A stretch of 64,000 nucleotides of DNA from Lates calcarifer (taxonomy: Eukaryota; Chordata; Actinopteri; Centropomidae). The DNA is taken from positions 2,271,059 to 2,335,058 of the forward strand of contig NC_066850.1 in NCBI RefSeq assembly GCF_001640805.2, written 5' to 3'. Positions within the stretch are counted from its first letter, which is position 1, and every line of letters begins with the position of its first letter. The notes under the pieces are model-generated. The model saw nothing but the letters and a program-made list of their open reading frames with translations, had not been told where the DNA came from and did no database searches. Shown in pieces: positions 61,332 to 64,000 of this stretch. A program made the position numbers and the translations under genes.

Positions 61332-62567
61332 TTGTATTTTTGGATGTTGACAGCAGATTAGGATGAACCTCTCATAAACAGAGCTGTAATGTGCAAGTTG
61401 ATCTGGATGGTATTTACTACGCTGCACCAAAGTGTGCGACGCTTTATTGATCTTTTTGATTTGATTGATTTAATATAGCATGTTATAGCAGACAGTGCCA
61501 CTGCACCACCCGACACTGAGACGTGCTGCATTGTCTCTGCTTGCATTTATATTCAGTGTGAATCTTACTGTTTGTGTTTCTCAGAGATTAAGAAAGGGAT
61601 GCAAACCACAACATCATTATGTCTTTGTGTCAAGAAAATAATTATGCTACTGGAAGATAAATGCTTAAGGTGAATAAATAACCTGTTTGAGGTAATGGAA
61701 GATGTTAAATGTGTTTCCGTAGACTATAATCGATTTCTGTGAAAGCCCTTGTATTGTAAAGTGCAGACATAAATCTGCAAGTGCTTATGTATAAAGTGTT
61801 TGTTTATGCGTGCATCTTTATGCACAGCAATATGTGCATCCTGTGTCCCATTTGGTTCTTTGGCACCGAGGTTGCAACAAAGAAGCAGTCAGACAATGCA
61901 GCTCAGATTCTCACATCGTAGCCCCTTGGTGCTGCTGACGGTCTGTGATATTACACGCTATATTAACTCGATCTATATCAACAAAATCTATATCTTAGCC
62001 TCTTTTTCCGACTGTCTTCAAATATATATGCAAATGTGCAGCAAATCTCCTCCTAACAGTGAGATGTCTCAAAGAAAAATTATTTATCTTTGACTGGGAA
62101 ACTCAACACTAAATACAGCAGCTCTTGAATGAAATAAAAGATGTAACCACATGTTTTTTTCGCCCTCGCATTAACTGTATTTGATAAGCTTTGATCCTGC
62201 ATTTGAGGATCTTTTGGGATTTAGAGCTTATGGATTTCACTGTTTTTTTAACCTTTCCCAAATCCACCCCATCAAAACGGCACAGTATGTGAAATTTAAT
62301 CACTTTTATTCATTTATTTATTTATTTATTTACATTTCTGTATAGTTGCAACTATAACTCTGATTTATTAAAATATCCTCACTCAGACTAATTATAGATT
62401 TTTGCTGCTCCACAGATGGAACATCGGCATCGCAAGAAGGAGACCCCTGCACCTGCGAGCACCCATCACTTGTTTGTCCATGTGAAGAGCCTGATGAGCG
62501 CCAATCTGGGAGAGGAGCTGGAAGTCTTCTTCCACATTTACGATGGGCGAGAGAACCGGCCACTCAG
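20235..62567 (+). CDS. dock4: dock4, 5' part: eight spliced coding exons (partial gene, continues past window end)
   Basis: Joining the eight exons listed separately gives 701 coding nt, 233 residues plus two bases, with no stop and matching phases at all seven junctions. The product starts MWIPTEHEKYGVV and has an SH3 domain at about residues 9-70 (core motifs ASFRGT, GDTVQILEK, GWYRG, GIFPSSYIHL), followed by the DOCK N-terminal helical region. DOCK4 is an atypical Rac-family exchange factor acting at membranes and the cytoskeleton. In this family the SH3 region contacts ELMO and helps control autoinhibition of the distant DHR-2 catalytic domain, which is outside this window. From memory of the family, the stretches MTSTLRDWG, NEGDLFHRLW and MEHRHRKK fit DOCK4. 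DOCK3 differs there and carries an insertion near the last one. The dock4a/dock4b choice is unresolved. Confidence 0.95.
21052..21075. repeat. poly(A) tract in intron 1
   Basis: 24 consecutive As. No target-site duplication or retrogene body is visible upstream, so it is treated as a simple repeat. Confidence 0.9.
22950..23270. promoter_or_regulatory. possible conserved non-coding element in intron 1
   Basis: A balanced, non-repetitive stretch free of simple repeats and of any recognised transposon, in contrast with its surroundings. It has no coding signal that fits dock4. The interpretation rests only on texture. Confidence 0.2.
23650..23800. promoter_or_regulatory. possible enhancer in intron 1 (homeobox-site cluster)
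   Basis: CATAATTTAG, CATAATTAAAC and TTTTAATGAG occur within about 40 bp (23687-23721), beside CCAATCAAG and a CpG-bearing stretch. The clustering of homeodomain-type AT cores in otherwise unique sequence is typical of developmental enhancers. Function is inferred. Confidence 0.3.
23860..24240. other. GC-rich, G-run-rich block in intron 1
   Basis: This part of intron 1 is much richer in G+C and CpG than its flanks and has long G and C runs (nine Gs at 23982-23990). It keeps several reading frames open on both strands at once, which is a base-composition effect rather than a gene. It contains a canonical G-quadruplex motif at 24197-24220. It could be an internal promoter or CpG-island remnant. 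Confidence 0.5.
24197..24220 (+). other. G-quadruplex motif in intron 1
   Basis: GGG at 24197, GGG at 24205, GGGGG at 24209 and GGGGG at 24216, with loops of 5, 1 and 2 nt on the sense strand. It would form in the dock4 pre-mRNA as well as in DNA. Confidence 0.7.
25162..25290. repeat. degenerate dispersed repeat starting TTAGGGCTG, copy 1
   Basis: TTAGGGCTGGGATTATTTTC, TGTAAAATGTCAGAAAAGGG and TGAAGAATGTCCATC are recognisable pieces of a widespread vertebrate repeat with GGGCTGCAACTAACGATTA-type ends. A second diverged copy is at 45098. An hAT-type origin is a guess. Confidence 0.5.
25770..26200. promoter_or_regulatory. possible conserved non-coding element in intron 1
   Basis: About 400 bp of unique AT-rich sequence with repeated homeodomain-like words: GTGCTTAATTCATTATTAAC at 25979-25998, ATGCATAATTTAAG near 26101, and CTAATAAAAA. 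A GC-richer shoulder precedes it. No dispersed repeat is recognised inside it, and it contains no convincing exon. Confidence 0.3.
30289..30641. mobile_element. complete foldback MITE, TTAA-type ends
   Basis: The 353-bp element begins TTAAAGGAGAAGTTTGGCAT and ends CAAACTTTTCCTTTAA, which are near-perfect inverted termini. Inner parts are also inverted: GTTAGCTTAGCTTAGCA on the left, and GCTAGGCTATGCTAAC on the right. There is no coding capacity, so it must have been moved by an enzyme supplied in trans. TTAA at both outer ends fits piggyBac-superfamily (T2-like) insertion. That classification is from memory. Confidence 0.75.
33540..33800. promoter_or_regulatory. possible conserved non-coding element in intron 1
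   Basis: The stretch contains an octamer-like CGCAAATGAG, a SOX-like AACAAAGATG followed by AAATTAATCAC, and TATTTAATTACAG near 33738, in otherwise unique sequence. It is suggestive of a neural-type enhancer, but conservation has not been checked. Confidence 0.25.
34447..34462. repeat. poly(T) tract in intron 1
   Basis: 16 Ts following TTTTTC; simple repeat. Confidence 0.85.
34603..34628. repeat. (CA)n microsatellite in intron 1
   Basis: 13 uninterrupted CA units. Confidence 0.95.
35234..35264. repeat. (CA)n microsatellite in intron 1
   Basis: About 15 uninterrupted units. A shorter TG run occurs nearby at 35073-35092. Confidence 0.95.
36772..36793. repeat. (TGGC)n tetranucleotide repeat in intron 1
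   Basis: Between five and six perfect copies of TGGC. Confidence 0.9.
39472..39702. mobile_element. short TTAA-ended repeat, probable MITE
   Basis: It begins TTAAAGCTGCAGCCAATAAC, a known teleost repeat opening, and ends CTACAGTTTTCACCTTTAA. TTAA is at both edges, but the terminal inverted match is imperfect beyond the first seven bases. It has no coding capacity. Confidence 0.4.
41850..42060. repeat. dispersed teleost repeat, copy 2 in intron 1
   Basis: CAAAGTTAGCAACTAGCTGC, TAGAGCATTTAGCAGC and the following GAGCTTGTTGAGAACAAGAA match the wording of the same abundant teleost repeat as at 6468. GGAGAGTAAATATT resembles its 3' part. Confidence 0.5.
42613..42638. repeat. (CA)n microsatellite in intron 1
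   Basis: About 12 uninterrupted CA units. Confidence 0.95.
43415..43432. repeat. (GT)n microsatellite in intron 1
   Basis: Nine GT units. Similar short TG/GT runs are seen at 38021-38036, 40663-40685, 46997-47024 and 48143-48163. Confidence 0.9.
45098..45310. repeat. degenerate dispersed repeat starting TTAGGGCTG, copy 2
   Basis: TTAGGGCTGCAGCTAATGGA, TCATTATTAATGACTC, GTAAAATGGCAAAAAAAG and CCCAAAGATATTCAACAGAC follow the same consensus order as the copy at 25162, in more complete but diverged form. Confidence 0.55.
47669..47685. repeat. (ATT)n repeat in intron 1
   Basis: About five TTA/ATT units after a T run. Confidence 0.85.
49660..49743 (+). CDS. dock4: dock4 coding exon 2 (SH3 domain, first half)
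   Basis: This 84-nt exon follows the acceptor TTTTTTGTTGCAG and ends at G|GTGCAG. It encodes residues 14-40, including LASFRGT, the acidic/hydrophobic GDTVQILEK segment and CE, with split codons at both ends (phase 1 to phase 1). The sequence matches the RT-loop and diverging-turn part of an SH3 fold. As in other DOCK proteins, the classical ALYDY motif is replaced by an ASFRG-type sequence. The donor GTGCAG is weaker than the other donors in the gene. Confidence 0.95.
50766..50814. repeat. imperfect CCAG/CAGT tandem repeat in intron 2
   Basis: CCAACCAGCCAGCCAG followed by GCAGTCAGTCGTGCAGCCAG is a decayed 4-bp tandem array. Confidence 0.6.
51973..52040. repeat. fragment of a teleost interspersed repeat in intron 2
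   Basis: ATTTACATTTGAGCTATTTA, GCTAATGCTCTTATCTG and GAGGGACTTACAA follow the common fish consensus of the form 'catttagcagacgctcttatccagagcgacttacaa'. The class is uncertain. Confidence 0.5.
52810..52850 (+). CDS. dock4: dock4 coding exon 3 (SH3 domain, WYRG motif)
   Basis: This short 41-nt exon lies between acceptor TTTTTTCTCCGCAG and donor GTGAGC. It encodes GWYRGFILKNPNVK (residues 41-54). Gly41 is split between exons 2 and 3 and the exon ends in phase 0. The conserved Trp of the SH3 ligand-binding surface is Trp42. Confidence 0.95.
52851..53623 (+). other. dock4: dock4 intron 3
   Basis: A 773-nt phase-0 intron, GTGAGC to CCCAAAG. The acceptor has a purine-containing end (CCAAAG), weaker than the others. 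Nothing else is recognised. Confidence 0.85.
53624..53679 (+). CDS. dock4: dock4 coding exon 4 (SH3 domain C-terminal strands)
   Basis: This 56-nt exon starts after TTCTGCCCAAAG and ends before GTGAGT at 53680. It encodes GIFPSSYIHLKNAHVKNK (residues 55-72) and two bases of Gly73. The FPSSYIHL segment is the SH3 beta-4/3-10 helix region, with the conserved Pro and Tyr. It is followed by only a 91-nt intron. Confidence 0.95.
53696..53714. repeat. (ATGT)n repeat inside the 91-nt intron 4
   Basis: Four to five copies of ATGT lie 16 nt downstream of the exon 4 donor and are followed by TGCAGG, an unused AG. Confidence 0.9.
53771..53867 (+). CDS. dock4: dock4 coding exon 5 (SH3 to helical-region linker)
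   Basis: This 97-nt exon starts after ACGTTTGCAG and ends before GTAAGA at 53868. It completes Gly73 and encodes residues 74-105, including FETVIPVEDSVITEMTST and LRDWGAMWKQLYV. In the family this segment follows the SH3 fold and begins the helical region that packs against ELMO. The MTSTLRDWG wording fits DOCK4 better than DOCK3. Confidence 0.95.
53868..54434 (+). other. dock4: dock4 intron 5
   Basis: A 567-nt phase-0 intron with a CA microsatellite near the donor and a long pyrimidine-rich stretch (about 54295-54430) leading to the acceptor. Confidence 0.85.
53882..53906. repeat. (CA)n microsatellite next to exon 5 donor
   Basis: 12 CA units start 15 nt after the exon 5 boundary. A CA-rich element this close to a 5' splice site can bind hnRNP L, but no effect is shown. 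Confidence 0.95.
54435..54583 (+). CDS. dock4: dock4 coding exon 6 (N-terminal helical region)
   Basis: This 149-nt exon lies between acceptor TCCGTCCACAG and donor GTGAGT at 54584. It encodes residues 106-154, including NEGDLFHRLWHVMNEILDLR, RQVLVGHLTHDRM and HITARLDWGN, and ends with GA of the Glu155 codon (phase 2). The sequence is strongly amphipathic-helical and highly conserved across DOCK-A/B proteins, so it is the easiest part of the gene to identify. Confidence 0.97.
54584..56741 (+). other. dock4: dock4 intron 6
   Basis: A 2158-nt phase-2 intron. Part of it (about 55080-55300) reads like a worn dispersed repeat (CCCAGGGAACCAGGAACC), and 55840-56080 is CT-rich. No exon is recognised. 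Confidence 0.8.
56032..56044. repeat. short poly(A) run in intron 6
   Basis: 13 consecutive As following a long CT-rich stretch. Confidence 0.85.
56742..56826 (+). CDS. dock4: dock4 coding exon 7 (N-terminal region)
   Basis: This 85-nt exon lies between acceptor GTGCGTTACAG and donor GTGAGT at 56827. It completes Glu155 and encodes residues 156-183, including QLGLDLVPRREFSMVDPDE and ISVTELYRL, ending in phase 0. The LGLDLVPR motif is shared by DOCK3 and DOCK4, while the MVDP.(E/D)IS.TELYRL wording resembles DOCK4. Confidence 0.96.
60945..61020. mobile_element. fragment of the same foldback MITE in intron 7
   Basis: TTCCAGTCTTTATGCTAAGC and the following CTAACTGGACTGCTGGCT match the inner right arm seen near 1705-1745. 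Outer parts are absent or unrecognisable. Confidence 0.55.
61301..61329. repeat. (TG)n microsatellite in intron 7
   Basis: 14 uninterrupted TG units. Confidence 0.95.
62312..62332. repeat. (ATTT)n repeat close to exon 8 acceptor
   Basis: Five copies of ATTT/TTTA, 84 nt upstream of exon 8. Confidence 0.9.
62416..62567 (+). CDS. dock4: dock4 coding exon 8 (N-terminal region, last complete exon in window)
   Basis: This 152-nt exon follows acceptor TGCTGCTCCACAG and ends before GTAGAG at 62568. It encodes residues 184-233, starting MEHRHRKKETPAPASTHH and including LFVHVKSLMSANLGEELEVF and YDGRENRPL, with AG of the next codon left over (phase 2). The direct step from ELYRL to MEHRHRKK without an insertion is typical of DOCK4. 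In the family the next exon begins with the SERFFLRLN segment, which I do not find before 64000. The donor GTAGAG is weak, and read-through would meet TAG at once. Confidence 0.95.
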
Positions 62568-64000
62568 GTAGAGAATTTTAAGAAATAATGATATAAAATG
62601 CGTCACGTTTGAATGCTATGACTGACATTAGCGACATTATTACTTTTTGTGGTTGTGTAGTATTCGTTTTTTGCCAGTATGCAAAACGTTTTCACTCTGC
62701 ATCATGGTATTTGATCAAAAACTGTTTGCTTGTATTGGTCTTGTTTTTGTTCTTGGTGCAAAATCTACAGACATGCAACAAGGTTGATTAGTGATCACAG
62801 GTGGGAGAGAGGGACGTCTTTAATTATCACCCCACTCTCATGTCACAAAGTTTGTGCTAATTATATTGATGAAGATTTATTAAATGGAGCAGGTTGTTAA
62901 AGCAATGGACACATAAAAGTGGGCAAGACCATATAAAAAGTGTCTGTGCTGTCCACATAAAAGAGCCCCATCACCCTGGGAGTGTGGACACGTCACTCGC
63001 ATGCATACATGCACGCACACCAACACACACACCACAGTCTCCTCTTGATCGGGCGTCGGCCAAATGGAAGACTGTATTTAAACTCCTCGGTTTTATAGTT
63101 CAAAGCAAATTCCATTTGATGTCACAAACAAGTGGATTCGTCAGGCGAGGGGAAATGAGTGGGCTGAGAAATGAGCACGGCAACACTGAAACTTCCTTTG
63201 ATAAGTCATGCTTGTGTTTGACACTACTCTCCGCCCCACAGGGTCACATCAGAGGAACAAGGGTGACATTGATGGGACTCATAGTTTTATTATTTTGCGC
63301 GGCGTACTGTTACTCCACTTCTACTTCATTATTCATCAACATTTCTGGCAGGAAATTTAACTATTGTGCAAACTTGGTTGACCTAAGTTTCTTTAAACCT
63401 TGCATAGAGACAGTCTGTGGTTTACTCCAGCACTGTGTGAATAATAGCAACACAAGAAAAGAGGTTCTATTTTTACAAGAGGCGTGCAATGCTGTTTGGT
63501 TCTCATCATGTGGTTTATCTGAGAGAAAGATGAGTTTCAGAGCAAACAGATCTGCATGTATACACACAAGCACAGGATGTATCAGTGGAGCAACTTTTAA
63601 TTAGCAAAGTATATTTAAATAAGCTGTCTTGTCTCCTCTTAACTCATACATCCAAAAATTGTGATGTGAGGTAAAAGGTTTGGCAGTAACGAAGGTACAT
63701 TTCTTCCTATTCCGAGCCTGCGCTTTGTTTTGAAGTGGGCGATTAGCGTCCAGTGGTATCATATTAAGTTCCACTTTCTCCTCCCATCACTGTCATTATC
63801 CGTCTCTCTTTCTCTCTCGCTGTCTGCTCTGCTCTCTCTCCATCTTCTTCTACTTTGAAAGATTGAGTACCTCAGCCAGGTAAGAGGTAATTGGACTCCT
63901 TGAGTTCTGTCACGCATTTGAAGTGACTTTATGGTACATTCTGTGAAACATAATGAAGTCGGCTTTAGCTGAAATGTCACCTATATTATAAAAGCAATGC
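62568..64000 (+). other. dock4: dock4 intron 8, 5' part (runs off window)
   Basis: A phase-2 intron starting GTAGAG. It contains the candidate microexon near its visible end. The expected next family exon (SERFFLRLN) is absent. An open frame at 62894-63604 is discussed under rejected items. Confidence 0.75.
63862..63879 (+). other. dock4: candidate 18-nt dock4 microexon
   Basis: An acceptor AAAG at 63858-63861 is preceded by an uninterrupted AG-free, pyrimidine-rich tract from 63769. It is followed after 18 nt by a near-consensus donor CAG|GTAAGA at 63880. Inserted after exon 8 in phase 2, the 18 nt keep the frame and add six residues, R-L-S-T-S-A, ahead of the next exon, with no stop. UGC motifs at 63825-63827 and 63830-63832 and CUCUCU runs resemble the upstream control elements of neural microexons. 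No transcript evidence is available here. It could also be a chance pairing of splice-like sites. Confidence 0.4.

Larger units (their letters stand above)
56827..62415 (+). other. dock4: dock4 intron 7
   Basis: A 5589-nt phase-0 intron with a MITE fragment, a TG microsatellite and an ATTT repeat. The rest is unique sequence in which I see nothing else. Confidence 0.8.

Noticed and set aside
62894..63604. 236-codon open frame on the plus strand in dock4 intron 8
   Set aside because: It opens with TTG rather than ATG. The first true ATG is near 63119, leaving about 161 codons. No domain or family is recognisable, and the composition is that of intronic DNA. It is the longest frame in the window but plausible as chance.

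Overview
The window is animal nuclear DNA, most likely from a ray-finned fish of the spiny-rayed group. The evidence is a vertebrate-type split gene with GT-AG introns, many (CA/TG)n microsatellites, long intergenic and intronic stretches without coding exons, and several dispersed repeats whose wording I recognise from teleost genomes. There are no bacterial operons, no CRISPR array and no recognisable rRNA or tRNA gene. Long open frames elsewhere in the window fail coding criteria.

The only protein-coding gene I can support is the 5' part of a plus-strand dock4 gene. DOCK4 is an atypical guanine-nucleotide exchange factor for Rac (and reportedly Rap) GTPases that works with ELMO scaffolds. 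Eight coding exons join in frame with matching splice phases: 20235-20271, 49660-49743, 52810-52850, 53624-53679, 53771-53867, 54435-54583, 56742-56826 and 62416-62567. Together they encode 233 complete residues plus two bases of the next codon. This covers the N-terminal SH3 domain and the start of the DOCK N-terminal helical region. The C2-like DHR-1 domain, the catalytic DHR-2 domain and the proline-rich tail must lie beyond position 64000. I cannot tell which teleost duplicate (dock4a or dock4b) this is.

Layout: positions 1-19000 are an apparent intergenic region with microsatellites, dispersed repeats and one enhancer-like block near 2040-2230. At 19081-19116 a palindromic CRE lies 9 bp from a full match to the ZNF143/Staf motif, in a small CpG-containing patch. 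This looks like a promoter, either a divergent one or an extra dock4 promoter. The dock4 leader (about 19930-20234) carries a GC box, a short CAG repeat and three consecutive upstream ORFs, the last ending 2 nt before the dock4 start codon. Exon 1 carries only 37 coding bases and is followed by a 29.4 kb first intron. That intron holds several AT-rich, homeobox-site-rich blocks that may be conserved non-coding elements, a GC-rich block with G-quadruplex potential, and transposon-derived repeats. Exons 2-8 are compactly arranged over the last 14 kb.

The most interesting unexplained signal is at 63862-63879, just inside intron 8. It is an 18-nt, frame-preserving candidate microexon with a 91-nt AG-free pyrimidine tract, UGC motifs upstream and a strong donor, the architecture expected of a neural (SRRM4/PTBP1-controlled) microexon. 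The tandem uORF leader and the CRE/ZNF143 site come next. I found no evidence for an entirely new gene system.
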